From a virus: DNA of 36,208 nucleotides. The notes under the pieces were generated by a model. The model had not been told where the DNA came from and did not search any database. It worked only from the letters and a program-made list of their open reading frames with translations. The stretch spans positions 1-36,208 of IMG/VR virus record IMGVR_UViG_3300018426_001752; one strand, written 5' to 3'. The translations under genes were made by a program, and so were the position numbers. Positions within the stretch are counted from its first letter, which is position 1; every line of letters begins with the position of its first letter. Positions 20,427-29,273 of the stretch are shown here, in pieces.

Positions 20427-23078
20427 ATGAACTTTTACACTAGCGTAAATCGTTATGGCAATAACATACTATATCGTGGAATCGAAGACGGCCAAAAGGT
20501 TGCTAAGAAGATTCCCTACATGCCAACATTATATGTAAACTCTACACATGAGACTGGTTGGTATAACCTACAGGGCGATCCTGTTCTCCCCAAATGCTTT
20601 GACTCAATGCGTGATGCAACAAACTATATGAAAACATATGGTGAAGTAGATGGTATGACTATCTATGGTACAACCAATTATATCACACAATTCATTGCAG
20701 ATAAATTTAGACCTGACAAAGAAGTAAAGTTTGATCAGGATAAGGTAAATATAACATATATTGATATCGAGGTTGCTTCTGATGAGGGCTTTCCATTTCC
20801 AGAATCAGCTGCTCATCCAGTAACTACCATATCAATGAAGAATAATCAATCAGACACCTATTGGGTGTGGGGGCTATACGACTACGATGAAGACAAATGT
20901 GAAGTTGAAGGTATTGAGCACATCCATTATAAAAAATGTAAGGATGAAGTTGAACTGCTATTGGATTGGTTATCTTATTGGTCGGATCCTAGGTGGTCTC
21001 CGGACATTGTCACCGGCTGGAATACTAGGGGCTTTGATCTTCCTTATCTGGTTAATCGTATACGGAACGTCATCGGAGGAGATGTCTACAGAAAGCTTTC
21101 TCCGTGGGGATTGGTCGAAGACCGAACAATAAACATTGCTGGTCGACCTCATCTCTTCTATGACTTTGCCGGTATTCAACAATTAGACTATCTAGAATTA
21201 TTTCGTAAGTTTGGATTTCAGTATGGTGCACAAGAGTCATATAAGTTAGATCATATCGCACATGTTGTATTAGATGAACGTAAATTAGATTATGAAGAAT
21301 ATGGTAACCTTAATAGTCTCTACAAGTATGATTACCAGAAGTATGTTGACTATAACCTAAAAGATGTTCAATTAATTGAGAAGCTAGACAAAAGATTAAA
21401 CCTTATTAACCTTGCCATGACCATGGCCTATAGAGGTGGTGTTAATTATGCTGAGACCTTTGGTACTGTGCAGATTTGGGATGCTATCATTTATCGTATT
21501 CTATTAGTACAACAGATAGCCATACCTCCTAAAAGACCTCAAACTAAAAGAGAATATGAAGGTGCTTATGTAAAAGAACCTCAAAAGGGTATGCACGATT
21601 GGGTTGTATCCTTTGACCTTAATTCTCTATATCCAAATATTATTGTTCAGAATAATATGTCACCTGAAACAATTATACCAGGTATTGAGTTTGGTATGTC
21701 AGTTGATAATGTTCTTAACGGTCATATACCCGATCCTAAAGAAGACGTTGCTATCTCTGCTACTGGTATGAGATTTAGAAAAGACGTTGATGGTATTATT
21801 CCAAGTGTCATTAAACAGTATTATGATGAACGCCGTGTTATTAAAAATAAAATGTTACGGGTATCCCAAGATTTAGAGGATATGGGTGATTATGATTCTG
21901 CGATTGCTTTAAGAGAACATCAAACCAGATTGTCTAAAGACAGTGGTGGAGTGGTAGGTGATGCAACCAAGGCATCCGAATTTGTATTAAAACAATTAAA
22001 ATTGTACGGTACTCGTAGGTCTTGGGATGGTCGGATTGGAGCCATCAAAGCACAGATTGCTGACTTAACAAACCAGCAGATGGCCATTAAGATTCTTATG
22101 AACTCTTTATATGGTGCCTATGCTAATAACTATTTTAGATACTTTGATCATCGTATTGCTGAATCGATTACATTGACTGGCCAGCTGGCTATTCGTTGGG
22201 CCGAAAAGTCTATTAATGAATATCTTAACTCTACATTAGATACATTGGGTAAAGACTACGTAATAGCTATTGATACTGATTCTCTCTATGTTAATATGAG
22301 TTCATTGGTAGAAAAGTTTAATCCCAAGAAGCCAATAGATTTTTTAAATATTATAGCACAAGAGAAGATAGAACCTATCTTAGAGAATGCATATAATAGT
22401 CTATTTAAGGTTTTAAACTCTAAAGAGAATCGTATGGAGATGTCTCGTGAAGTTATAGCTGATCGTGGTGTATGGATTGCAAAAAAGAGATACATCCTTA
22501 ATGTTTGGGATAATGAAGGTGTTCGTTATAAAGAACCTAAGATTAAGATGATGGGTGTTGATGCAGTACGATCATCTACTCCTCAGGTGTGCCGAGACAA
22601 GTTTAAAAAGATCTTTAAGATTATTCTAGAAGAAGGCGAACAGGCCACACAAAACTTTATTGCGGAATTCCGAAAAGAGTTTAAGGCTCTGAGACCAGAG
22701 GAGATATCCTTTCCTCGAGGTTGTAAGGGTCTAGACAAATGGTCAGACAATCGCGATATATATTTAAAAGCGTGTCCCATACACGTACGAGGATCTCTTC
22801 TCTACAATCATCATATAAAACGTATGGGTCTAGAACAGAAGTATGAGATGATTAATAATGGTGAGAAGATTAAGTTCTGTTATCTAAAGATGCCAAACAC
22901 TATTAAAGAAAATGTTATTGCATTTCCTGCGGTTTTACCAAAAGAGCTTGACGTACATCGATTTGTAGATTATAATAAGATGTATGATAAATCTTTTGTT
23001 GATCCTATCCAACACTTACTTGACGCTGTCGGTTGGGATGTTGAACCTAGAGCAACGCTAGAGGACTTTTTTGGATAA
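20427..23078 (+). CDS. gp43: DNA polymerase gp43 (family B)
   Basis: 883 residues in one piece (T4 898). The 3'-5' exonuclease is intact: Exo I I-D-I-E (Asp113, Glu115), Exo [11 protein letters not shown] near 196, Exo III Y-N-L-K-D. The polymerase has motif [10 protein letters not shown] near 397, motif [12 protein letters not shown] near 555, and motif C D-T-D-S-L-Y near 616. The C-terminus ends in a short L-E-D-F-F-G, similar to the clamp-binding tail of T4 gp43 (which ends D-M-F-D-F). Ribosome binding site CGGAGG. The next gene overlaps by one base. Several internal patches (~20950-21180, ~22570-22830) are GC-richer than the rest. Confidence 0.98.
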   Translation: MNFYTSVNRYGNNILYRGIEDGQKVAKKIPYMPTLYVNSTHETGWYNLQGDPVLPKCFDSMRDATNYMKTYGEVDGMTIYGTTNYITQFIADKFRPDKEVKFDQDKVNITYIDIEVASDEGFPFPESAAHPVTTISMKNNQSDTYWVWGLYDYDEDKCEVEGIEHIHYKKCKDEVELLLDWLSYWSDPRWSPDIVTGWNTRGFDLPYLVNRIRNVIGGDVYRKLSPWGLVEDRTINIAGRPHLFYDFAGIQQLDYLELFRKFGFQYGAQESYKLDHIAHVVLDERKLDYEEYGNLNSLYKYDYQKYVDYNLKDVQLIEKLDKRLNLINLAMTMAYRGGVNYAETFGTVQIWDAIIYRILLVQQIAIPPKRPQTKREYEGAYVKEPQKGMHDWVVSFDLNSLYPNIIVQNNMSPETIIPGIEFGMSVDNVLNGHIPDPKEDVAISATGMRFRKDVDGIIPSVIKQYYDERRVIKNKMLRVSQDLEDMGDYDSAIALREHQTRLSKDSGGVVGDATKASEFVLKQLKLYGTRRSWDGRIGAIKAQIADLTNQQMAIKILMNSLYGAYANNYFRYFDHRIAESITLTGQLAIRWAEKSINEYLNSTLDTLGKDYVIAIDTDSLYVNMSSLVEKFNPKKPIDFLNIIAQEKIEPILENAYNSLFKVLNSKENRMEMSREVIADRGVWIAKKRYILNVWDNEGVRYKEPKIKMMGVDAVRSSTPQVCRDKFKKIFKIILEEGEQATQNFIAEFRKEFKALRPEEISFPRGCKGLDKWSDNRDIYLKACPIHVRGSLLYNHHIKRMGLEQKYEMINNGEKIKFCYLKMPNTIKENVIAFPAVLPKELDVHRFVDYNKMYDKSFVDPIQHLLDAVGWDVEPRATLEDFFG

Positions 23079-24043
23079 TGTATTCTTTGACTATATTTGA
23101 ATCACCTAGGTGGTGGGAGAAGCAACAACGCTTTGTATATGATAACAAGACGCATCGTCGTCTGAACTTTGACTCTTGGGATAAGTTACAAAACTTTTTC
23201 TATAAACTTAGTGAGAGGCCACTAAATGATAAACAAGATGCTGCACTTATTTCGCCGGCTATATTTAAACCTGATTCTACTAGAAAGAACGACAATGTCA
23301 TTGCTTGGGCTGGTTGGGCTGCTGTTGATGTTGATGACATTGAAATTACTGGAGACATAGAAAATGAGCTTCGTAACCGTTTTGGTCATTGGACCTATAT
23401 TTGTTACTCTACTGCTAGCTCTACCCCTGCTCATCCTAAGTTTCGTTTGGTTTTCCAACTTAGTGGTCAGGTTACGCAAGATCGCATCAAACACTTCTGG
23501 TATGCCCTTAACACCGAGCTCGAAGACATCGGAGATAAACAGACTAAGGATCTTGCTCGGATGTACTATATTCCTGCAAGCTATGCTGATGCTTATAATT
23601 TTTTCTTCGTTAACCGCGCTGAGCCTATGGACATCGATTACATACTAGCACGATGGCCATATGATGATAAGAGAGATGCCAAGGACTTTATGGATAGACT
23701 ACCTCCAGCATGGCGAGAACAAATTGTTGAGTATAGAAAAGGCAAGCTAGATAACACTGACTTTACTTGGACCGGATATAGAGATTGTCCGTTCTGGCCC
23801 AAATCTTTGGCAACAGAATATCTTACTATATCATCTACAGGTTGGTATCGTCAGATGTATAAGATAATGATTGCAGTTGCCGGTAGGGCTGTAGAGAAGG
23901 GATATCCTATTAATGCTACACAGATAGTAGAATTGTGTAGAGAGTTTGATAGAGAGACAGGTAATTGGTATGAGAATAGACCAATGGATCTAGAAGCCAA
24001 CAATGCATTAGAATATGCCTATAAGAACGGAGTAATAGGTTAA
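23078..24043 (+). CDS. Primase-polymerase-like protein (AEP/RepB-type)
   Basis: 321 residues. W-A-A-V-D-V-D-D at 80-87 looks like the first metal motif (hDhD) of archaeo-eukaryotic primases, Y-S-T-A-S-S-T-P-A-H-P-K-F-R-L-V-F-Q-L at ~110-128 resembles the Y-S-T-x-S-H-T-P-E-K-P-R-x-R-L-V segment of plasmid/phage primase-like replication proteins, and L-A-R-M-Y-Y-I-P-A-S near 159-168 fits the third block. The C-terminal half (K-I-M-I-A-V-A-G-R-A-V-E-K-G, N-W-Y-E-N-R-P-M) is helical, like a PriCT-type domain. It starts on the stop of the polymerase (TAATG). Because the second-motif His is displaced, catalysis is uncertain. Confidence 0.7.
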   Translation: MYSLTIFESPRWWEKQQRFVYDNKTHRRLNFDSWDKLQNFFYKLSERPLNDKQDAALISPAIFKPDSTRKNDNVIAWAGWAAVDVDDIEITGDIENELRNRFGHWTYICYSTASSTPAHPKFRLVFQLSGQVTQDRIKHFWYALNTELEDIGDKQTKDLARMYYIPASYADAYNFFFVNRAEPMDIDYILARWPYDDKRDAKDFMDRLPPAWREQIVEYRKGKLDNTDFTWTGYRDCPFWPKSLATEYLTISSTGWYRQMYKIMIAVAGRAVEKGYPINATQIVELCREFDRETGNWYENRPMDLEANNALEYAYKNGVIG

Positions 24044-24201
24044 TGTTACCAGACGAGATGGAAGCCGAAAAGAATCGTAAAATTATTGTGTCGCAGGCCA
24101 ATACAATTGATATTCTTCAACGTAATGTAAAAGAGTTACAAGAGCAATTGCAGAACGCTCTTAAACGTATTGCCAAACTAACTGAGGATAATAAACTATG
24201 A
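24043..24201 (+). CDS. Small coiled-coil protein, 52 residues
   Basis: The ATG overlaps the preceding stop (TAATG) and the TGA overlaps the next start (ATGA), so it is clearly read within the operon. The product is a heptad-like helix (I-D-I-L-Q-R-N-V-K-E-L-Q-E-Q-L-Q-N-A-L-K-R-I-A-K-L) with Leu/Ile spacing typical of a short coiled coil. Similar tiny helical proteins occur in many T4-like genomes, but I cannot assign a function. Confidence 0.8.
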   Translation: MLPDEMEAEKNRKIIVSQANTIDILQRNVKELQEQLQNALKRIAKLTEDNKL

Positions 24202-24626
24202 AAGCTGGAAAAGTATGGGGCACTACAGAGCTGATTGAGGCAAACGGTGCATTAGAGTTTCATCGTATTGAAATGGAAGAAGGTGGTGTGTGTTCGAAGC
24301 ATTTGCATCGCTATAAATGGAATGGGTTTTATGTAGAGTCGGGTAAGATGCTTATTCGTACATGGCAACAGGATTATGATCTTTGTGATATTACTCGTCT
24401 TAGTGCCGGTGAATATCATAAGGTAAAGCCAGGACTATATCATCAGTTTGAATGTCTAGAGTCTGGTGTTGCTTATGAATTATATTGGGCAGAGTTTAAT
24501 CACCATGACATTGTAAGAGAGACAGTAGGTTATATGGATGATGAATATACGGAATATGAATTTGGCTTAGGTCAATTAGATAGTGCTACTAGTCCAGTTT
24601 CTATGTCAATAAGTATAGAAAAATAA
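24198..24626 (+). CDS. Cupin-domain protein (phosphomannose-isomerase-like)
   Basis: 142 residues. The cupin core is W-G-T-T-E-L-I, a C-S-K-H-L-H-R-Y-K-W-N-G-F-Y-V-E-S-G-K-M segment with His candidates for metal binding, and H-K-V-K-P-G-L-Y-H-Q-F-E. This order (HxH, E, G-x(5)-H) is like the C-terminal cupin of type II mannose-6-phosphate isomerase/GDP-mannose pyrophosphorylase. It is followed by a phosphomannomutase-like gene, supporting a role in mannose-phosphate metabolism, but sugar binding without isomerisation is possible. A run DDEYTEYEF near the C-terminus is also in the gp67-like protein. It overlaps the small coiled-coil gene by 4 nt. Confidence 0.83.
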   Translation: MKAGKVWGTTELIEANGALEFHRIEMEEGGVCSKHLHRYKWNGFYVESGKMLIRTWQQDYDLCDITRLSAGEYHKVKPGLYHQFECLESGVAYELYWAEFNHHDIVRETVGYMDDEYTEYEFGLGQLDSATSPVSMSISIEK

Positions 24627-24627
24627 A

Positions 24628-25338
24628 ATGAAGATACAATATATTTTTGATGTTGATGGTACACTCACCCCATCTCGTCAACGTATAGATACTGAATTTA
24701 AATTTTGGTTTAGAACATTTTGCCAATATAATGATGTTTATGTTGTTACTGGTTCGGATAGAGAAAAAACATTAGAACAACTGACACATGACATTTATTA
24801 TAGATGCAAGCGAGCATATCAATGTTCTGGGAATGATGTGTGGGAACAAGACAACCATATTAGGTCTACTGAATTTAAATTAACAGATCATCTTTATAAA
24901 GATCTAAACGAAGAAGTATCTAATAGTAAATTTTATCAAAAGAATGGAAAGCATATTGATGAGCGAGTAGGCCTAGCTAATTTTAGTATTCCAGGTAGAG
25001 GTATAGACCTAGAGCTTAGATCTATGTATCGGCAATGGGACGAACATAAGAATGAACGTTATGATATAGCCAAAAGACTTACAGAAAAACATCCTGAATA
25101 TGAATTTAAGGTTGCAGGCGAGACCGGAATTGATATATCATATAAAGGTAATAATAAGTCTATAATTCTAAATGATTTTAATTATACGGATACTATATAT
25201 TTCTTTGGTGATAAAACATTATTGGGTGGTAATGATCATGAGATTGCATTAGCAGTCAGTGATCGTTTAGGAAAGAACAAAACATTTACAGTAAGTGATT
25301 GGCGACATACATGGAAACTTCTAAGATCGTTGGAATAA
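24628..25338 (+). CDS. Eukaryotic-type phosphomannomutase-like HAD enzyme
   Basis: 236 residues. The N-terminal Y-I-F-D-V-D-G-T-L-T-P-S-R-Q is HAD motif I in the form used by alpha-phosphomannomutase (PMM1/2 family), followed by V-V-T-G-S-D-R-E-K (motif II; G-G-S-D in PMM). The signature F-F-G-D-K-T-L-L-G-G-N-D-H-E at ~192-205 is nearly identical to that of eukaryotic PMM. This family converts mannose-6-phosphate to mannose-1-phosphate, the precursor of GDP-mannose. It is uncommon in phages. The start follows the cupin stop by one base and the end overlaps the cytidylyltransferase. Acting instead as a simple sugar phosphatase is possible. Confidence 0.9.
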   Translation: MKIQYIFDVDGTLTPSRQRIDTEFKFWFRTFCQYNDVYVVTGSDREKTLEQLTHDIYYRCKRAYQCSGNDVWEQDNHIRSTEFKLTDHLYKDLNEEVSNSKFYQKNGKHIDERVGLANFSIPGRGIDLELRSMYRQWDEHKNERYDIAKRLTEKHPEYEFKVAGETGIDISYKGNNKSIILNDFNYTDTIYFFGDKTLLGGNDHEIALAVSDRLGKNKTFTVSDWRHTWKLLRSLE

Positions 25339-25760
25339 CATTTAGCACCTTTGATTTATTACATGCCGGTCATGTATCAATGCTTAGAGAAGCCAAAACA
25401 GTATGTGATCATCTAATATGTTGTATTCAGGTTGATCCATCAATTGATAGACCAGAAAAGAATAAACCTGTACAAACATTAGTAGAACGTTGGACACAAC
25501 TACAAGGTGTCAAATACGTTGATGAGATTATTCCATATCAGACTGAAAATGATGTAGAAGACATCTTGCAATTATTTAATATTAATGTTAGAATTATTGG
25601 TGAAGAATACAAACATGGTAAATTTACGGGCAGAGCCATTTGTTCTGCTAGAGGTATAGAAATATACTATAATAAAAGAGATCATAGATTCTCTACAAGT
25701 GACTTGCGTAATCGTGTACATGGTATAGAATTAAAGAAGGATATCGGAGGATTGGAATGA
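25311..25760 (+). CDS. TagD-like cytidylyltransferase
   Basis: 149 residues from ATG 25311. The nucleotidyltransferase core is T-F-S-T-F-D-L-L-H-A-G-H (HxGH at 18-21), followed by a R-W-T-Q-L-Q-G-V-K-Y-V-D-E-I-I-P-Y strand typical of glycerol-3-phosphate cytidylyltransferase, and the H-R-F-S-T-S-D-L-R-N loop in the place of R-T-x-G-I-S-T-T. It would make CDP-glycerol or a related CDP-activated intermediate; HldE-type heptose adenylyltransferases share the fold. It overlaps the PMM gene by 28 nt and the dehydrogenase by 4. An in-frame TTG at 25299 would add four residues. Confidence 0.88.
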   Translation: METSKIVGITFSTFDLLHAGHVSMLREAKTVCDHLICCIQVDPSIDRPEKNKPVQTLVERWTQLQGVKYVDEIIPYQTENDVEDILQLFNINVRIIGEEYKHGKFTGRAICSARGIEIYYNKRDHRFSTSDLRNRVHGIELKKDIGGLE

Positions 25761-26629
25761 AGATAATGATTATTGGCCATGGCTTTGTGGGCCAGGCTGT
25801 TGATTATGGATTTACACATCCTAAGGTTGAGAAAATGATCATTGACCCAAAATATGGTCATACACATCCTATTCATTATGATATATTTTATCCAAAAGAT
25901 CTATTAGATTATAATATGATATTTGTATGTGTACCAACTTCTATGGCAGACGATGGAAGTGTAGATACAAGTATATTAGATAAGATAGTAAACAGAATTG
26001 TAAGTGATGGGCCTATTGCATGTCCTGTGGTTATCAAATCTACGGTGACACCTGATTGGTTAAAAAAATTGGAGACTGATTCTTTATACAGCAACTTTGT
26101 TTATAATCCTGAATTCCTCACAGAAAAAAATGCTAATGAACAGTTTGTTAATCCCGAATTTCATTTACTGGGTGGGAGGGTAACCGCAACACAGACCGTG
26201 CAATATCTTTATAGTGAATACAGTATTATGAATGATGCACCCTTTCTCCATTGCACTATGCAAGAAGCCAGCTTTATTAAATATGCTATTAATACTTTTC
26301 TTGCAACCAAGGTTACATTCTTTAATAATCTTTACGATGCTGTTAATGATTATGATGGCAATGTTAATTGGTCCTCAGTTCTTAAAGGCATTTCATTTGA
26401 TAAGAGAATTGGAAAAAGCCACAGCTCAGTACCAGGATTTGATGGTAAACAAGGTTTCGGTGGAGCTTGTTTTCCTAAAGATACTTCCGCGTTTACTAAG
26501 TTCAGTAACCGGTTGCCATTGCTAGAAAAAGTTATTAAAATTAATAATGAATATAGAAGCAATTACGAACTAGATACAAGAGAGATTGAACAACATGTCA
26601 ATTATGGACAAACTAAAGAAGAACAGTAA
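25757..26629 (+). CDS. Nucleotide-sugar 6-dehydrogenase, two-domain form
   Basis: 290 residues of the UDP-glucose/GDP-mannose dehydrogenase family. NAD site G-H-G-F-V-G (7-12), then N-P-E-F-L near 117, K-Y-A-I-N around Lys176, and the catalytic thiol in G-G-A-C-F-P-K-D (Cys238). Such enzymes oxidise the C6 hydroxyl of the sugar to a carboxylate in two NAD-dependent steps. The usual C-terminal nucleotide-binding domain (about 130 more residues) is missing, as the protein ends soon after the catalytic loop. With a phosphomannomutase beside it, GDP-mannose is a reasonable substrate, but UDP-glucose cannot be excluded. Confidence 0.88.
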   Translation: MKIMIIGHGFVGQAVDYGFTHPKVEKMIIDPKYGHTHPIHYDIFYPKDLLDYNMIFVCVPTSMADDGSVDTSILDKIVNRIVSDGPIACPVVIKSTVTPDWLKKLETDSLYSNFVYNPEFLTEKNANEQFVNPEFHLLGGRVTATQTVQYLYSEYSIMNDAPFLHCTMQEASFIKYAINTFLATKVTFFNNLYDAVNDYDGNVNWSSVLKGISFDKRIGKSHSSVPGFDGKQGFGGACFPKDTSAFTKFSNRLPLLEKVIKINNEYRSNYELDTREIEQHVNYGQTKEEQ

Positions 26630-27641
26630 GATCAAGACAACTGAGGTTTTAGCTGATTCTAAATTTTTTAATGAAAAAGATATGGTGGCTACAGATGTGC
26701 CAATGGTCAACGTAGCATTATCAGGATCTGTTGATGGTGGAGTATCACCTGGTCTTACGGTATTGGCAGGGCCTTCTAAACACTTTAAGACATCCTTTGC
26801 TTTACTTATGGCCTCTGCATATCTCAATGCAAAGAAAGATGCTATTATTTTATTTTATGATTCTGAGTTTGGTTCACCACAATCATACTTTCAACAATTT
26901 GGTATTGATCCTGCTAGGGTATTACATACGCCTGTAGCTAACGTAGAAGAATTAAAATTTGATCTTATTAATCAATTAGAAGAAATTGATCGTAAGGATG
27001 ATGTAATTGTAGTTATTGACTCTATTGGTAACCTAGCATCCAAAAAAGAATTAGAAGATGCTATCAATGAAAAGTCAGTGGCAGACATGTCACGTGCTAA
27101 AGCTCTTAAGGGTTTATTCCGCATGTGCACACCATATCTTACTATGAAGAATATTCCAATGCTTGCGGTTAATCATACTTATCAAGAGATTGGATTGTTT
27201 CCTAAGGCCGTTGTATCAGGTGGTACAGGCATTTATTATTCCGCAGATAACATTTGGATCTTAGGTAGACAACAAGATAAGAAAGGTACGGAGGTTCAAG
27301 GTTATCACTTTGTTATTAATGTTGAGAAGAGCAGATATGTTAAAGAGAAGTCTAAGATTCCTATTACTGTTTCCTGGGACGGTGGTGTTCGCAGTTATTC
27401 TGGCCTGCTTGACGTGGCTCTTGCTGGTGGGTACGTTGTTAAACCTTCCAATGGCTGGTATGCAACGGTCGATATGGAGACTGGTGAGATCGGTGGCAAG
27501 GTTAGGTATGATCAAACTCTAGAGAAAGAATTCTGGGATCCTATCTTTGATAACACTGACTTTAAGGATTTTATTAAGAAGCAGTATTCTATTGGTCACC
27601 AGTCTTTGGTTGATATGGATGAAATTGTAGTAGAAGCATGA
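26595..27641 (+). CDS. uvsX: UvsX recombinase (RecA-like)
   Basis: 348 residues from ATG 26595 (T4 UvsX 391). It forms filaments on single-stranded DNA and drives strand exchange for recombination-dependent replication. Walker A has the unusual UvsX form G-P-S-K-H-F-K-T-S at 59-67 (T4 G-P-S-K-S-F-K-S). Then come F-Y-D-S-E-F-G-S-P, V-I-V-V-I-D-S-I-G-N-L (Walker B), M-L-A-V-N-H-T-Y-Q-E-I-G and V-S-G-G-T-G. An in-frame TTG at 26586 is less likely. It overlaps the dehydrogenase by 35 nt. The sugar island therefore sits directly between gp43 and UvsX. Confidence 0.96.
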   Translation: MSIMDKLKKNSKIKTTEVLADSKFFNEKDMVATDVPMVNVALSGSVDGGVSPGLTVLAGPSKHFKTSFALLMASAYLNAKKDAIILFYDSEFGSPQSYFQQFGIDPARVLHTPVANVEELKFDLINQLEEIDRKDDVIVVIDSIGNLASKKELEDAINEKSVADMSRAKALKGLFRMCTPYLTMKNIPMLAVNHTYQEIGLFPKAVVSGGTGIYYSADNIWILGRQQDKKGTEVQGYHFVINVEKSRYVKEKSKIPITVSWDGGVRSYSGLLDVALAGGYVVKPSNGWYATVDMETGEIGGKVRYDQTLEKEFWDPIFDNTDFKDFIKKQYSIGHQSLVDMDEIVVEA

Positions 27642-27913
27642 TAGAAAACGAACATTATGAATTAATCCCAAATGATAATGATGGTTGGGATATCAGAATA
27701 ATGCAGGGTGATTTTACAGAAACCGTTTTTAATTTTGGCGCTATCAAAGTGGCAGAAAATGGTGAGAGCCTTAATTATTCAACTGAAATAATTTATAGTC
27801 CCGTAGAAGAAGATTATGATAATAATTTAGAATGGCACCAGTTGACAGGAAACATTTTACTTAGTATAATAGATCAAATGATTGAACAAGAGGCAAAGAC
27901 TGGTGAATCATAA
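27638..27913 (+). CDS. Hypothetical acidic protein between uvsX and gene 41
   Basis: 91 residues, acidic, no recognised family. It has strand-like segments (W-D-I-R-I-M-Q-G-D-F-T-E-T-V-F-N-F-G) and a C-terminal helix (L-L-S-I-I-D-Q-M-I-E-Q-E). Its ATG overlaps the uvsX stop (ATGA), and its end overlaps the helicase start. In marine T4-like phages a short gene of this kind often sits between uvsX and 41. Its 3' end carries a perfect sigma-70-type promoter (27842-27870). Confidence 0.8.
   Translation: MIENEHYELIPNDNDGWDIRIMQGDFTETVFNFGAIKVAENGESLNYSTEIIYSPVEEDYDNNLEWHQLTGNILLSIIDQMIEQEAKTGES
27842..27870 (+). promoter_or_regulatory. Perfect sigma-70 consensus promoter inside a coding region
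   Basis: TTGACA at 27842-27847, 17-bp spacer and TATAAT at 27865-27870, matching both consensus hexamers exactly. The predicted start near 27877 lies just before AGAGG (27890) and the gp41 GTG at 27903, so it could give the helicase independent expression. Confidence 0.7.
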
Positions 27914-29273
27914 CATCGAACAAACGGTATTGCGAAATATACTTACTAATGAACCTTACATGCGTAAGGTTTTGCCTTTTATAAAGGTTGAATACTTTGA
28001 AGGAGTCTATAGACAGTTATTTAATCAAGTTGCTAAGTATGTAGCCAAGTATAATAAACTTCCATCGTTAGAAGCCTTTCAGATTGAAATAAATCAATCA
28101 GACAAGTTTAGTGATGAACAGTATAGACATGCAATTGAAATACTACCTAACATATTTCATGTCGAAGATGTAAATGGTGATTGGTTATATGATACTACAG
28201 AGAAGTGGTGTCAGGATAGAGCCATACACAATGCTATTATGGAAAGCATAAGTATTATTGATGGTAAACATAAATCACTTACCAAGAATGCATTACCTAC
28301 TTTATTACAGGATGCTCTATCCGTTACCTTTGATCCATCAGTAGGCCACGACTATATTGAAGATGTAGAATCTCGATATGATTTTTATCATGCCGATGAA
28401 GATCGTATACCATTTGATTTGGATTACTTTAATACCATTACTAAAGGTGGTTTGCCAAATAAAACTCTTAATATTTGCCTTGCTGGTACTGGTGTGGGTA
28501 AATCTTTGTTTATGTGTCATGTCGCTGGTTCTGTATTGAGTCAAGGTAAAAATGTACTATATATTACAATGGAGATGGCCGAAGAACGTATTGCAGAACG
28601 TATTGATGCTAACCTACTTAACATACCATTAGATCAATTACAACATGTGTCTAAAGCGATGTTGACTACCAAGGTAGATGATATTGCATCTAGAACTAAT
28701 GGTAAATTAATTATTAAAGAGTATCCAACTGGTTCTGCTCATTGTGGTCATTTTCGTGCATTGCTTAATGAGTTAAAACTTAAACGCAACTTTGAACCTG
28801 ATATGATTTTTATTGATTATCTTAATATATGTGCTTCAAGTAGAATGAAGGGCTTAGGAGGATCTATTAACTCTTACACATATATTAAGGCTATTGCAGA
28901 AGAGTTAAGAGGACTTGCAGTGGAGTTTGATGTGCCAATTGTATCTGCTACTCAGACCACACGTTCTGGCTTTACGAGTTCTGATCCTGGGCTGGAAGAT
29001 ACGTCTGAATCATTTGGTTTACCTGCAACAGCAGATCTTATGTTTGCTTTGATATCATCAGAGGAATTAGAATCTCTTGGTCAGGTAATGGTAAAACAAT
29101 TAAAGAATAGATATAATGACCCTAATAATAAAAAACGATTTGTATTGGGTATTGATCGATCTCGTATGAGATTGTTCGATGTAGATAATCCCGAAGAAGG
29201 TGTAGTTGATGACAGACCTGCGTTTGACAAATCAGAGATGAATGAAAGATTTAAGGATTTTAAAATACAATGA
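27903..29273 (+). CDS. gp41: Replicative DNA helicase gp41 (DnaB-like)
   Basis: 456 residues from GTG 27903 (T4 gp41 475). This hexameric 5'-3' helicase drives the fork together with a primase. Walker A A-G-T-G-V-G-K-S is at ~194-201, then Y-I-T-M-E-M-A-E (helicase motif 1a), M-I-F-I-D-Y-L-N (Walker B), and the D-x-S-x-S-F-G-L-P-A-T-A-D segment. GTG at 27903 with AGAGG 8 nt upstream is preferred over TTG 27882. The N-terminal I-E-Q-T-V-L-R-N-I-L-T-N-E-P-Y region is the usual gp41 helical domain. It overlaps the next gene by four bases. Confidence 0.95.
   Translation: MNHNIEQTVLRNILTNEPYMRKVLPFIKVEYFEGVYRQLFNQVAKYVAKYNKLPSLEAFQIEINQSDKFSDEQYRHAIEILPNIFHVEDVNGDWLYDTTEKWCQDRAIHNAIMESISIIDGKHKSLTKNALPTLLQDALSVTFDPSVGHDYIEDVESRYDFYHADEDRIPFDLDYFNTITKGGLPNKTLNICLAGTGVGKSLFMCHVAGSVLSQGKNVLYITMEMAEERIAERIDANLLNIPLDQLQHVSKAMLTTKVDDIASRTNGKLIIKEYPTGSAHCGHFRALLNELKLKRNFEPDMIFIDYLNICASSRMKGLGGSINSYTYIKAIAEELRGLAVEFDVPIVSATQTTRSGFTSSDPGLEDTSESFGLPATADLMFALISSEELESLGQVMVKQLKNRYNDPNNKKRFVLGIDRSRMRLFDVDNPEEGVVDDRPAFDKSEMNERFKDFKIQ

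Noticed and set aside
23364-23648. A 94-residue Leu/Val-rich frame inside the primase-like gene.
   Set aside because: No ribosome binding site and complete overlap with a better-supported frame; its hydrophobicity follows from local composition.
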